DNA of 64,000 nt from Faecalibacterium sp. (GTDB lineage Bacteria; Bacillota; Clostridia; Oscillospirales; Ruminococcaceae), in assembly GCA_020025825.1 (NCBI GenBank), contig JAHHRL010000002.1, forward strand, positions 62,001-126,000. Reading direction: 5' to 3'. The first letter of the stretch is position 1, and every line of letters begins with the position of its first letter. Below are positions 45,787-55,139 of the stretch, piece by piece. The notes beneath the pieces were generated by a model that saw nothing but the letters and a program-made list of their open reading frames with translations, did not search any database and was not told the DNA's origin. A program made the translations under genes and the position numbers.

Positions 45787-47771
45787 GTATCTGCCAGTTT
45801 TTTTGGTGTTTGTGACTGTGCCGCACGATACAAATCAATTGCGGCACGTATCCGGTTCCCGGCTTGCTCCAGCGTAATATCCTGCAGCTGTGCACCCGCC
45901 ATAGTTTGGTGTCCGCCACCGCCCAAGGCTTCCATTACAACCTGCACATTCACTTGACCCATACTTCTGGCGCTAATATTAACGCCGCCGTTTTTCTCCA
46001 CACCCACAAAACTTGCTGTAACACCCTCAATGGTCAGCAAATCGTTTGCAGCCTGTGGCACAGCCACCTGTATTTGCGGCGCAAATGCCTTGTGCAAAAC
46101 AATCGCACAGCCTTTGTAGATTTGTGCTGTTTCCACCAGCTCACACTTTGCAAGATATTCTTCCTTGCTTACATTAAATAGGGCACGTACACGCTCGGTT
46201 TCCGCACCATAACGGCGCAGGCTTGCCGCCGCTTCAAATGTGCGCACACCTGTATGCAAACTAAAATCATGTGTATCCAGCATAATGCCTGCCAACAGGC
46301 CCTCTGCTTCCAGCTTTGTAGGTTTATCTTCTTTTTCACCTACGTAGGCCAGCAGTTCAGCTACCAATTCGCTGGCACTGCTTGCATAGGGTTCGTGGCA
46401 AACCAATACAGCATCCTTAATATAGTTATCGTTTTTTCTGTGATGGTCAATTACCGCTACACTGCCCGCTTTCTTCAGGATTTCAGGGCTTTCCACAAGA
46501 TGTGTAAGGTATGTATCTACCACAATACACAGCGTTTTTTTGTTCACCCATTGCAGGGCATCTTCCGGCTCTAAAAAATCGCCTTCGCAGCCGGACGCAA
46601 TAAACGCATCAATTAAGGCCCCCGCCAATGTTTCTTTTTGCCGTACAGCAATTACTGCAGGCACCTTACAGATTTTACAAATGCGCAAAACGCCCTCTGC
46701 CGAACCAATGGCATCCAAGTCCGTCATACGGTGGCCCATAATCACAACACTTTCGGCTTGTTTAATCAAGTCCTCCAGTGCACGTGCCACTAAGCGGCTT
46801 TTTACACGGCTGCGCTTTTCCACACCATGCCCGATACCTCCATAGAACGTAAATCCATCGGGTGTTTTTTCCGCTACTTGGTCACCGCCACGGCCCTGCG
46901 CCATATCCAATGCTTGTTCAGCCATTTCCTGCGCTTCGTGTAACGTTGCAGCACCACGGCCTACACCAACGGAAAGCGATAGATTTCGCTCCGGCGCAAT
47001 GGCACGCACCTCGTCCAAAAGTACATAGCGTTCTTCTGCCAGTTTTTGCAGGTGTCGCTCCTCCACAACCGCTAAATATCGTCCGCTGGAAAATCTGCGT
47101 AAAAAACCTGTTGTTCCTCCAATTGTATTTTCCAGCACTTTGTTCAGGCTCTCCAAAATGCCCGCACGCTCGCTGTCCAGCATATCGCCAAACACATCGT
47201 TGTAACCGTCAATTGCAAACACGATACATCCCGGACGGCTTGCCTGATGCTCTTTTGCCGTTTTGCGCAAAACAGTTTCATCGGAAAAATAAACAATGCT
47301 CATGGTTTCGGCACCACCTGTTACCGCAGCAGCATAGGCGTGCCAAACTTTGTCGCTTAAGTGCAGCACTTGTCCATCCGGCAAAGCCGCCTCGCGCAGA
47401 TTTAATCCCGGCAGCAATTTCGTAGTGGAACACAGCAGCCGCTCCTCACCACAGTCCATCTCCTGCCGAAAAGCAGTATTATACCACAGCACCGTTTTGC
47501 CGCTTAACAAAATGGTAGGAGCCGACATTTTTTCCAAGCTGAACTTTACCTTGGAAGTATCAAATACCGAGCCTGTCAGCCAACGTGCCAGCACCTCCCG
47601 TAAAGCGTACCCAAACCATAAGCAAATGCCCAATGCCACTGCCCACAGCAAAAAGGGCAGAACGGCCCACCACGACGGCATCAATACAGCAATCCAAATG
47701 GTAAGGATAATACCTAAAACAAGAAGGCCCACCATGAGCACTTCCATCGTAAGAATTGGTTTGCGTTTCAT
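45777..47771 (-). CDS. gdpP: Cyclic-di-AMP phosphodiesterase GdpP
   Basis: A 664-residue membrane enzyme that degrades c-di-AMP, a messenger controlling potassium, osmotic balance and cell-wall stress. Two N-terminal membrane helices (about 10-55) precede a PAS-like domain, a degenerate GGDEF domain (SSGRYLAVVEE region) and DHH/DHHA1 domains. The DHH domain has GHRMTDLDAIGS (Thr where Pro is common), VIDHHRKN and the DHHA1 block GGGGHQTMAGAQ. AGGAGG precedes the ATG. It follows rnjA by 39 bases. Confidence 0.95.
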   Translation of the reverse strand: MKRKPILTMEVLMVGLLVLGIILTIWIAVLMPSWWAVLPFLLWAVALGICLWFGYALREVLARWLTGSVFDTSKVKFSLEKMSAPTILLSGKTVLWYNTAFRQEMDCGEERLLCSTTKLLPGLNLREAALPDGQVLHLSDKVWHAYAAAVTGGAETMSIVYFSDETVLRKTAKEHQASRPGCIVFAIDGYNDVFGDMLDSERAGILESLNKVLENTIGGTTGFLRRFSSGRYLAVVEERHLQKLAEERYVLLDEVRAIAPERNLSLSVGVGRGAATLHEAQEMAEQALDMAQGRGGDQVAEKTPDGFTFYGGIGHGVEKRSRVKSRLVARALEDLIKQAESVVIMGHRMTDLDAIGSAEGVLRICKICKVPAVIAVRQKETLAGALIDAFIASGCEGDFLEPEDALQWVNKKTLCIVVDTYLTHLVESPEILKKAGSVAVIDHHRKNDNYIKDAVLVCHEPYASSASELVAELLAYVGEKEDKPTKLEAEGLLAGIMLDTHDFSLHTGVRTFEAAASLRRYGAETERVRALFNVSKEEYLAKCELVETAQIYKGCAIVLHKAFAPQIQVAVPQAANDLLTIEGVTASFVGVEKNGGVNISARSMGQVNVQVVMEALGGGGHQTMAGAQLQDITLEQAGNRIRAAIDLYRAAQSQTPKKLADTCV

Positions 47772-47810
47772 GGGGGCCTCCTGCTATCCGATTTTTATTT
47801 TACGCTCGCA

Positions 47811-49655
47811 TCAAATTTCCATCAAAATAGGCAAAATCATAGGGCTGCGCTTTGTGCGGCGGTAAATATATGCCGATAATGCCTCACGCACCTGCGTTTT
47901 CACATTGTTCCAGTCATAGCGACGGTCAGACAATGCCCGGTCGAACGCCATTTCCACAACCTCCTTGGCTCCATCCATCAGCTGCTCGTTTTCACGCACA
48001 TACACGAAGCCACGGCTGACTAGGTCAGGTCCTGCAACAACAACACCATTGGAACGGTCCACCGTTGCTACAACGATAACCAGGCCGTCTTCCGACAGAT
48101 GCTTACGGTCACGCAGAACAACGTTGCCTACGTCACCAACGCCCAAACCGTCAACCATAACAGCGCCGGCCGTAACGGGGTCGCCCAAACGCAGCTCCGT
48201 CTGAGACAAAATTACATGGGAACCATTCTCTGCAATGACAATGTTGGTTTCCGGAATGCCTAAGCTTGCAGCAGTAAGTGCATGGCGCTTCAGCTGCTTA
48301 TATTCACCGTGTACAGGCAGGAAGTACTTCGGCTTCGTCAAAGTCAACAGCAGTTTTTGTTCTTCCTGACAAGCGTGTCCGGAAACGTGTACATCGTACA
48401 TACTTTCGTATATAACCTCTGCCCCCAGCAGCAGTAAGCCGTTTACAATCTTCGTAACGCTCTTTTCGTTACCGGGAATAGGGTTAGCCGAAATAATAAT
48501 GAAATCTCCGGGGCCAACCTTTACGTTGCGGTGGCTGCTTTGTGCCATGCGGCTCAATGCACTCAAAGGCTCGCCCTGGCTGCCGGTCGTAATCAAAACG
48601 GTCTGCTCCGGCGCATACTGGTTCAGCTGCTCCAACTCAATTAGAGTACCTTCCGGAATAGACATATATCCCAATTCCTGTGCCATAGCAGTATTCTTAA
48701 CCATGCTTCGGCCGGAAAAAGCCACCTTGCGGCCATCTTCCACAGCCAAATCAATAATCTGCTGTACACGGTTCAGGTTGGACGCAAAAGTTGCGATAAT
48801 AATACGCTTATTGCGTGCACGATGGAATAAATCCCGCAGGCTGTCCACAACCTTACGCTCGGTCGCAGTAAATCCGGGACGCTCTGCGTTGGTAGAGTCG
48901 CTCAGCAGTGCCAAAACGCCCTTTTCGCCATAGGAAGCAAACGTAGACAAATCTGTAACACTGCCGGACAGTGCAGTATAGTCCACCTTAAAGTCGCCGG
49001 TGCAAATAACAGTTCCGGCTGCGCAGGTAATTGCAAATGCTACCGAGCCGGGAATCGAATGGTTTACATGGATAGGCTCAATGCTAAAGCCGCCCACCTT
49101 AAACTTCTGACCTGCTGTAATCTCAGTAAGCTTGCATACACCCGAAAGGCCAAACTCCTCCAGCTTGTTGCGAATCAAACCGCATGCCAAACGTGTGGCA
49201 TACACAGGCAGCTTTACTTTGCGCAGCAAATAGGGCAGGCTGCCGATATGGTCTTCGTGGCCATGGGTAATCAGGATGCCACGGATTTTATCAATATTTT
49301 GTTCTACAAAGGTAAAATCGGGAATAACCAAGTCGATACCGTACATTTCACTATCGGGGAACACGCAGCCGCAGTCCACGATAATCATTTCGCCGTTGCA
49401 CTCAAAAACCGTCATGTTTTTGCCAACTTCGCCTAAACCACCCAGCGGGTAAATGTGGATGGGAGGCGCATTATCGGCAGCTGCAGTATTTTTGCGAGGG
49501 CGCTTAAAGTATCCACGGCTGCCGGAGCGTGCCGCACCCTGCTGCTTTGCAGTGCCCTGCGGCTTGCGATTTTCCTGCGGATTTCTGGGCCTGGGCTTAC
49601 GCGGAGCTGCACCTTGGGTGCTGTTCGGACTTGTTTTGTTTTCAATATTCGACAT
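47811..49655 (-). CDS. rnj: Ribonuclease J
   Basis: A 614-residue metallo-beta-lactamase/beta-CASP RNase with 5'-exo and endonuclease activity, central to mRNA turnover in Firmicutes. The metal motif THGHEDHIG is near residue 131, with TGDFKVDYT, SDSTNAERPG and SGHACQEEQ downstream. The first 60 residues are a basic, Arg/Lys/Gln/Pro-rich extension not present in Bacillus RNase J1, possibly for RNA binding. GGAGG lies before the ATG, and the leader is about 250 bases. Confidence 0.95.
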   Translation of the reverse strand: MSNIENKTSPNSTQGAAPRKPRPRNPQENRKPQGTAKQQGAARSGSRGYFKRPRKNTAAADNAPPIHIYPLGGLGEVGKNMTVFECNGEMIIVDCGCVFPDSEMYGIDLVIPDFTFVEQNIDKIRGILITHGHEDHIGSLPYLLRKVKLPVYATRLACGLIRNKLEEFGLSGVCKLTEITAGQKFKVGGFSIEPIHVNHSIPGSVAFAITCAAGTVICTGDFKVDYTALSGSVTDLSTFASYGEKGVLALLSDSTNAERPGFTATERKVVDSLRDLFHRARNKRIIIATFASNLNRVQQIIDLAVEDGRKVAFSGRSMVKNTAMAQELGYMSIPEGTLIELEQLNQYAPEQTVLITTGSQGEPLSALSRMAQSSHRNVKVGPGDFIIISANPIPGNEKSVTKIVNGLLLLGAEVIYESMYDVHVSGHACQEEQKLLLTLTKPKYFLPVHGEYKQLKRHALTAASLGIPETNIVIAENGSHVILSQTELRLGDPVTAGAVMVDGLGVGDVGNVVLRDRKHLSEDGLVIVVATVDRSNGVVVAGPDLVSRGFVYVRENEQLMDGAKEVVEMAFDRALSDRRYDWNNVKTQVREALSAYIYRRTKRSPMILPILMEI

Positions 49656-49914
49656 AGTACCTCCTACAAAGGAAACATACCAAAAACAGACCCGGCATCT
49701 GGTTTTATGCGGGTCATTTCCGGTTAAAGAAAAGCAAGCTGGCTTTTCTAACGAATGCGTATAGATTTTTCACTACGATGTCATTACATCGCCTAAGTTT
49801 CAGGGAAAAACTCTTTGATCTGATCAGTTCATTTGTTCAATGCAACCGCGACCTGGCAAAAAAAAGCTCGAATGTGCGTCCACCGCACATCCCTATACGT
49901 TTACTGACGTATTT
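49656..49914 (-). other. Long untranslated leader of the RNase J mRNA
   Basis: About 250 bases lie between the promoter and the start codon. Near its 5' end is the hairpin ATGTGCG-N5-CGCACAT (49872-49890), followed six bases later on the minus strand by eight T. No reading frame was found. Confidence 0.55.
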
Positions 49915-49943
49915 AGTATAGTATTTCCCATTTTGTTTGTCAA
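49915..49943 (-). promoter_or_regulatory. Sigma-A promoter of the rnj operon
   Basis: Consensus TTGACA (49938-49943) and TATACT (49915-49920), 17-base spacer on the minus strand. Confidence 0.88.
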
Positions 49944-49976
49944 TTCAGTATAGGTTTTACTATTAAAATTATACTC

Positions 49977-50005
49977 TTGGCACAAAGGAAACTCTCAAGT
50001 ATAAT
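49977..50005 (+). promoter_or_regulatory. Promoter of rnhA-mnmA
   Basis: TTGGCA and a perfect TATAAT with 17-base spacer, 41 bases before the rnhA start and divergent from the rnj promoter. Confidence 0.86.
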
Positions 50006-50046
50006 AGATGTAAGCGTATCACTTAATTATGCACAGGAGTAATGGC

Positions 50047-50508
50047 ATGAAACGAGTAGAATTGTATACAGATGGCGCATGCAGTGGAAATCCCGGTCCC
50101 GGCGGCTGGGGTGCAATCCTGCGTTTTCGTGCGGCCGATAAAGTTTATGAAAAGGAGCTTTCGGGCGGTGAGGACGAAACCACTAACAACCGCATGGAAC
50201 TGACTGCTTTTCTGGCAGGCTTACAACAATTAAATCAGCCTTGCGAAATTGATTTGTACAGCGATAGCCAGTATGTAATCAACGCATTGGAAAAAGGCTG
50301 GGCTAAAGGTTGGCGTGCACGTGGCTGGAAAAAGTCCGATAAATCCCCCGCCCTCAATGCAGACCTATGGGCCGCTGCACTGGTTGAATCCGAAAAGCAT
50401 CAGATTCACTATCACTGGCTGAAGGGCCATGCCGGCCACCCTGAAAACGAGCGCTGCGACCGCATGGCAGTGGAGCAAAGCAAAAAGCATGGCGGCCGTC
50501 AGGCATAA
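50047..50508 (+). CDS. rnhA: Ribonuclease HI
   Basis: Degrades RNA in RNA-DNA hybrids. The 153-residue protein has the DEDD catalytic set: Asp in YTDGACSGNPGPGG, Glu in NNRMEL, Asp in YSDSQYV and Asp in NERCD, plus the WLKGHAGH histidine. The start at 50047 has AGGAG; an ATG six codons earlier overlaps that site and is rejected. mnmA follows in the same transcript. Confidence 0.96.
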   Translation: MKRVELYTDGACSGNPGPGGWGAILRFRAADKVYEKELSGGEDETTNNRMELTAFLAGLQQLNQPCEIDLYSDSQYVINALEKGWAKGWRARGWKKSDKSPALNADLWAAALVESEKHQIHYHWLKGHAGHPENERCDRMAVEQSKKHGGRQA

Positions 50509-50533
50509 CTTTTCTGTTTTATATTATTATTAA

Positions 50534-50571
50534 AGGAGGCTAACAAGGTATACCCTTGTTGTACAACTATG
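50534..50571 (+). promoter_or_regulatory. Split ribosome binding site of mnmA with a hairpin spacer
   Basis: AAGGAGG (50533-50539) is about 29 bases from the ATG at 50569, too far for normal initiation. The perfect hairpin AACAAGG-TATAC-CCTTGTT (50542-50560) fills most of the gap; folded, it leaves an effective spacing of ten bases. Confidence 0.6.
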
Positions 50572-51633
50572 GCAGGTGAATTTTTGCCCGGAAACGGGTT
50601 TGATACTTACGAAGCGCAGGATAAGGTACTTGTTGGTATGAGCGGCGGCGTAGATTCCAGCGTAACCGTTCGTATTTTGCAGGACCAAGGATTTGCTGTT
50701 GCAGGCGCAGTCATTCGCTTTTCACCCGAACACGACGGCGCTGTCCAGATGGCAAAGGCAACCGCAAAACAGTTAGGTGTCGAATGCATCGTATTGGATG
50801 CACAGGACCTTTTTGAAACCCATGTGGTGCAGCCCTTCTGCGAGAGTTACTGCAACGGCGAAACGCCGAACCCTTGCATCCTGTGCAACCCAAATGTAAA
50901 ATTCAAAGCATTGCTTACCGCTGCGGATAAACTTGGCTTCCAGTATATCGCTACAGGACATTATGCCCGTGTTGAAGCTGATTCAAACGGAGTCAACCAC
51001 ATTTTCAAAGCCGTAAGTACCGCACGTGACCAAAGCTATATGCTGTATCGCTTAGACCAGTCTGTACTGTCCCGTTTAATTTTACCTTTGGGTGAGTTTG
51101 AAAAGGAAGATATCCGAGAAATGGCTCGTGATATGCAGTTAGATTGCGCCGACGCACCTGACAGCATGGAAATCTGCTTTATCCCGGACGGCGATTATGC
51201 CGCTTTTATTCAAAATCGTGGCATGACCGCTAAGCAAGGTAACTTTATCAGCCCGGAAGGCACTGTGATTGGCCCGCACAAGGGTGTTTTGCACTACACC
51301 GTCGGCCAGCGTAAAGGTCTGGGTATCGCTTTGGGCCGTCCGGTTTTCATCCGGGAAATCTGCGAAAACGGCGATATTCAGCTGGCAGATGCAGGCAACG
51401 AAATGGAAAGCCGCATGGGTGTTACCAATATGGCCTCTGCCGATGGCAGGCCTCTGCCCGCAGGCAACTACACTATAAAAATCCGCAGTGCTGCAACCCC
51501 TGCCCCCGCTTACTATGACGGCAACGGCGTGTTGGAGTTTAACTCCCCCGTGCGTGCTCCCGCCCCCGGTCAAAGCGCTGTTTTCTATCAGGACAATATC
51601 GTAATGGGCGGCGGTTTCTTGTGCCGGGTATAA
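50569..51633 (+). CDS. mnmA: tRNA-specific 2-thiouridylase MnmA
   Basis: Puts sulfur on U34 of Lys, Glu and Gln tRNAs. The 354-residue protein has the PP-loop GMSGGVDSS near residue 23, the catalytic Cys pair in NPCILCN near 102 and EICFIPDGDY near 202, and TGHYARV. The N-terminus is about 15 residues longer than usual (MAGEFLPGNGFDTYEAQ before the first strand). An in-frame TTG at 50584 with AGGTGA before it is an alternative start. The ribosome binding site is unusual (see the hairpin entry). Confidence 0.93.
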   Translation: MAGEFLPGNGFDTYEAQDKVLVGMSGGVDSSVTVRILQDQGFAVAGAVIRFSPEHDGAVQMAKATAKQLGVECIVLDAQDLFETHVVQPFCESYCNGETPNPCILCNPNVKFKALLTAADKLGFQYIATGHYARVEADSNGVNHIFKAVSTARDQSYMLYRLDQSVLSRLILPLGEFEKEDIREMARDMQLDCADAPDSMEICFIPDGDYAAFIQNRGMTAKQGNFISPEGTVIGPHKGVLHYTVGQRKGLGIALGRPVFIREICENGDIQLADAGNEMESRMGVTNMASADGRPLPAGNYTIKIRSAATPAPAYYDGNGVLEFNSPVRAPAPGQSAVFYQDNIVMGGGFLCRV

Positions 51634-51704
51634 CTTTGCAGTCACGCTAAAATCAGAATACCAATACTTTCATCTGATAAGAATTACTCAGAAAATAAAA
51701 AAAC

Positions 51705-51736
51705 GGAGTGTATCAACATTGATACACTCCTTTTTT
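51705..51736 (+). terminator. Terminator of rnhA-mnmA
   Basis: Perfect 11-bp stem GGAGTGTATCA with complement, loop of four, then six T. Confidence 0.93.
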
Positions 51737-51799
51737 CTACTTATAATGCAGTCTGCCAAGCTCTTTTTGTAACAAGCTTGCCGAATGGCCCAGAACATT

Positions 51800-52264
51800 T
51801 TATGGCTTGTAAACCATTCTCAAAAAACGTCCTGTCCCCAACATTGTTTCCTGCTCAAACGCTTCTCCGTCTATTGTAAAGCCCGCTTTTTTGTAACAGG
51901 TAATCGCACGTTCATTCCATGCACGAACCTCCAAATACAAAGGTTTGCCGGGGTAAAGTGTTTTTGCAATTTCCTGTGCAATCCGAAGCATCTTCTGTCC
52001 GTAGCCACATCCACAAATATTGGGAGCTACACCTATCCCGATAAAAATCTCTTTTGGTTCTTCCAAAATATTCGTAAAACCAATCAATGTATCTTCGTCG
52101 TAGTAAGCATAGAAATTCTTGTCGCAAGCTGGGTTTCCAAATGCAACGCCTTTTTCCTGTTGCTCCTTATAGGAGGGCATATTATAAATCTCGTAATCGC
52201 CCGTATAATTCCAATCGGCTACGATTTCTTTTTCTTGTCCTGTCATAACATGGTATGTTATCAT
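51800..52264 (-). CDS. GNAT-family N-acetyltransferase
   Basis: A 154-residue acetyltransferase. The acetyl-CoA binding motif A is visible as GIGVAPNICGCGYGQKM near residue 82, followed by LEVRAWNERAITCYKKAGF (motif B). The acceptor substrate cannot be told. ATG 52264 has a run of G (AAGGGGGGG) upstream. It follows the UDP-sugar dehydratase gene by 64 bases, so acetylation of a sugar is one possibility. Confidence 0.85.
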   Translation of the reverse strand: MITYHVMTGQEKEIVADWNYTGDYEIYNMPSYKEQQEKGVAFGNPACDKNFYAYYDEDTLIGFTNILEEPKEIFIGIGVAPNICGCGYGQKMLRIAQEIAKTLYPGKPLYLEVRAWNERAITCYKKAGFTIDGEAFEQETMLGTGRFLRMVYKP

Positions 52265-52328
52265 ACAGCACCCCCCCTTTAAGGCTTTAACAACAGTACA
52301 TTCAATAAGGCCTGTTTCTCGCAAGGCT

Positions 52329-54248
52329 TTATTTTCCCGCAGTTTCCTTGTTTTTCAGCATATCACGGTTCGGGCGGAAGTTTGGTACAATCTTTTGCAG
52401 GTTACGCACAACTTCTACATCCTGATGCTGTGCCGCTGCCTCTGCCAATTCTCCTAACTGCTGGTAGAACAATGCAAGGTCAATCTTCTTCGGCGGTGCC
52501 ACAAAGATCTTATTGTGCTCTGTGCGGCGCATCTTGTCCTGTTCTTCGTCCATCAGCAGTTCTTCGTACAGCTTTTCGCCGGGGCGCAAGCCTACTACAC
52601 GAATCGGCATATTCACGTCCGGCTCGTAACCATAGAAGCGAATCAACTGGCGTGCCAAATCCATAATGCGAACCGGCTTGCCCATATCCAAAACATAGAT
52701 ACTGCCACTTTGTGCCAACGCGCCGGCTTGCAGCACCAGCTGTGCAGCTTCCGGAATCGTCATAAAGTAACGCTCGATATTCGGGTCGGTAACCGTAACC
52801 GGGCCGCCTTTTTTAATTTGGCTTTCAAACAGCGGAATTACGCTGCCATGGCTGCCCAGCACGTTGCCAAAACGAACTGCTACACAACGCATCTGTGTGT
52901 TTTCCGCAAAAGTCTGAATCAGCATCTCGCAGATACGCTTTGTGCAGCCCATAACACTGGACGGGTTAACCGCCTTATCGGTAGAAAGCTGTACCAAACG
53001 CTCTACACCGTGCATGCTTGCGCTGGTCAGCAGGTTCTTGGTGCCGATTACGTTATTTTTAACAGCTTCCGCAGGGCTGGTTTCCATCAAAGGCACGTGT
53101 TTGTGAGCAGCCGCATGGAACACCACCGTAGGATGATACTGGTCAAATACTTCGTCCAGACGCTCACGGTCACGGATGGAGCCAACCAACGTACAAATAG
53201 GAGCATTCCGACCGTAGCGTTGTTTCAGCTCCATTTCCAGCTCGTATGCACAGTTTTCGTAAATATCAAAAATCAGCAGCTGCTTTGGTTCAAAACGCAT
53301 AATCTGGCGGCAAATCTCACTGCCAATACTTCCGCCGCCGCCCGTAACCATAACGATTTTATCTTTCAGATATGCGCTGATGCCTTCCGTATCCAGCTTT
53401 ACTTCGTTACGGGATAAGAAGTCTGCCGTATTCAGCTCACGGAAGCCATTATTGCCAACCGATGCCGCATCTGCACCGCCGGGAGTGTCCTGCAATGCAC
53501 ACGGGTCACTCAGCATACTCACCTTGCAGTTTGTCGAATTACACAAATCAATTACACGGGCCAAACGGCTGCCACGCAAGCTGGTAATGGCAACAACAAT
53601 TTCCCGAATGCCATATGCTTCGCAAACAGCCGGGATTTCGTCCAGTGTGCCTCGTACAGGTACACCCTGAATGGTAGCATTGCGCTTTTGCGGGTCGTCG
53701 TCCACAACCGCTACAGGGTTGCCATAGGCAGATTTACTTTTGCAAAGGGTAATTGCCCATGCACCGGCATTGCCTGCACCTACAATCAAAAGCGGTGTAT
53801 TCGGCTTACGATTTTGCTCTTTGGGTACATTCAGGAACATACGCCAAGCTAAGCGTGTGCCGCCTATCAGCATAATAATCAGCAGGGTGGAAATTGCAAT
53901 ACTGGAGCGGTACAAAACTTTGTGGACCATTTCATTGCCCAGCAATACCAAAACGGACGACAGCCCAACCAGCGCACCCAGCCTAAAAAGGTCACGCACA
54001 CCCGCATACTTCCAAAGGATTGTGTACAAGCCACCTACAATAAACATGATTACATAAATAGTAACCATCCAAGGCAAGTTGCGGTATAAGTTAGGAAAAG
54101 CCGCCTGTATTTTGACCAAATCTGATTCGCCGTCCAAACGGAGCAGCACGCCCAAATAAAAACTGAACGCCACAAGACCGGCATCCAGCAAAACTAACAA
54201 CGCCCTGCGCATCAATAAGCCGCAAGACTGTTTCGACAATCTATTCAC
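52329..54248 (-). CDS. Membrane UDP-sugar 4,6-dehydratase (PglF/CapD/FlaA1 family)
   Basis: A 639-residue protein with four N-terminal membrane helices (about 12-130), a CoA-binding-like domain (LLIVGAGNAGAWA near 150) and a C-terminal SDR domain with TGGGGSIGSE near 293. The usual Tyr of the SDR triad is replaced, as in this family, with VMGCTKR after QLSTDKAVNPSS, typical of UDP-HexNAc 4,6-dehydratases that start synthesis of diNAc-bacillosamine-like sugars. It starts with GTG 54248 (AAGGGGA upstream). With the adjacent phosphoglycosyl transferase it points to surface polysaccharide or glycoprotein synthesis. Confidence 0.9.
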   Translation of the reverse strand: MNRLSKQSCGLLMRRALLVLLDAGLVAFSFYLGVLLRLDGESDLVKIQAAFPNLYRNLPWMVTIYVIMFIVGGLYTILWKYAGVRDLFRLGALVGLSSVLVLLGNEMVHKVLYRSSIAISTLLIIMLIGGTRLAWRMFLNVPKEQNRKPNTPLLIVGAGNAGAWAITLCKSKSAYGNPVAVVDDDPQKRNATIQGVPVRGTLDEIPAVCEAYGIREIVVAITSLRGSRLARVIDLCNSTNCKVSMLSDPCALQDTPGGADAASVGNNGFRELNTADFLSRNEVKLDTEGISAYLKDKIVMVTGGGGSIGSEICRQIMRFEPKQLLIFDIYENCAYELEMELKQRYGRNAPICTLVGSIRDRERLDEVFDQYHPTVVFHAAAHKHVPLMETSPAEAVKNNVIGTKNLLTSASMHGVERLVQLSTDKAVNPSSVMGCTKRICEMLIQTFAENTQMRCVAVRFGNVLGSHGSVIPLFESQIKKGGPVTVTDPNIERYFMTIPEAAQLVLQAGALAQSGSIYVLDMGKPVRIMDLARQLIRFYGYEPDVNMPIRVVGLRPGEKLYEELLMDEEQDKMRRTEHNKIFVAPPKKIDLALFYQQLGELAEAAAQHQDVEVVRNLQKIVPNFRPNRDMLKNKETAGK

Positions 54249-54338
54249 GATAAATCCCCTTTAGAACAGCAGCCGTCTTCGGCCGACTTCTATATTTAAT
54301 ACATCTATGTAATGACTCAAAAGATCCATAACAGACGT

Positions 54339-54368
54339 ATTATAGCACAACCCCGGCAAAAAAGTCCA
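54339..54368 (-). promoter_or_regulatory. Promoter of the UDP-sugar dehydratase gene
   Basis: TGGACT (54363-54368) and perfect TATAAT (54339-54344) on the minus strand with an 18-base spacer. Confidence 0.68.
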
Positions 54369-54416
54369 GAACCGACCAATTGCCTGCTCTTTTCCTTTTG
54401 CCGGAGTGTCCGTTGT

Positions 54417-55067
54417 TTATTTAGTTGGGGTACCTTTACTGCTGTCTTTTTGACCTGTGCCGCCTTCCACAACACCATCACTGCGCAGCACGGAAAAAAT
54501 AGTGCCGAAAAAGCACTTTGCGTCAAACAAAAAGCTCAGTTTTTGCACATATTCGCCATCATATCGTGCCTTAACGTCAATTTCAAGTTCATCTCGGCCA
54601 TTGATTTGCGCCCACCCAGTCAGACCAGGGCGTACATCGTTTGCGCCGTACTTATCTCGTTCTTTCAATAAATCGTACTGGTTCCACAATGCCGGGCGGG
54701 GGCCTATAATGCTCATCTGCCCTACAAAGATATTGAAAATCTGCGGGATTTCATCCAGACTTGTTTTGCGCAGGAATTTGCCCATTCCGGTAATCCATTG
54801 GTCAGGATTTTGCAGCAAGTGGGTTGGAACATCGTGCGGTGTATCAATCCGCATCGTGCGGAATTTCAAAATCTGGAAGTGCGTTTTATGAATGCCTACT
54901 CGCTTTTGTTTGAAAAAGATTGGGCCGGGAGAATCTATTTTAATGGCTGCCGCAAGCACCAAATAAAGCGGTGACAACACAATAATGCCCGCTAAAGAAA
55001 GTACAATGTCGATTGCACGCTTTCCATATCGAGCATAAAAGCTATTGGGGACCTTTTTTTCTTCCAT
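54417..55067 (-). CDS. Undecaprenyl-phosphate phosphoglycosyl transferase (PglC/WcaJ type)
   Basis: A 216-residue monotopic phosphoglycosyl transferase that links a sugar phosphate to undecaprenyl phosphate, the first membrane step of glycan assembly. It has KRAIDIVLSLAG with the re-entrant helix (about 15-42), GPIFFKQKRVG, the catalytic Asp-Glu pair in SLDEIPQ and IIGPRPALW. This is the short PglC-like form without the WcaJ N-terminal membrane domain. GGAGG precedes the ATG. The C-terminal 25 residues are Gly/Ser/Thr-rich and lineage-specific. Confidence 0.92.
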   Translation of the reverse strand: MEEKKVPNSFYARYGKRAIDIVLSLAGIIVLSPLYLVLAAAIKIDSPGPIFFKQKRVGIHKTHFQILKFRTMRIDTPHDVPTHLLQNPDQWITGMGKFLRKTSLDEIPQIFNIFVGQMSIIGPRPALWNQYDLLKERDKYGANDVRPGLTGWAQINGRDELEIDVKARYDGEYVQKLSFLFDAKCFFGTIFSVLRSDGVVEGGTGQKDSSKGTPTK

Positions 55068-55139
55068 TCCAAATCCTCCACCCTCTTAATATACAGTTTG
55101 CTGCATATAAGAGCTACTTTATACATTTTATTTGGTTTA

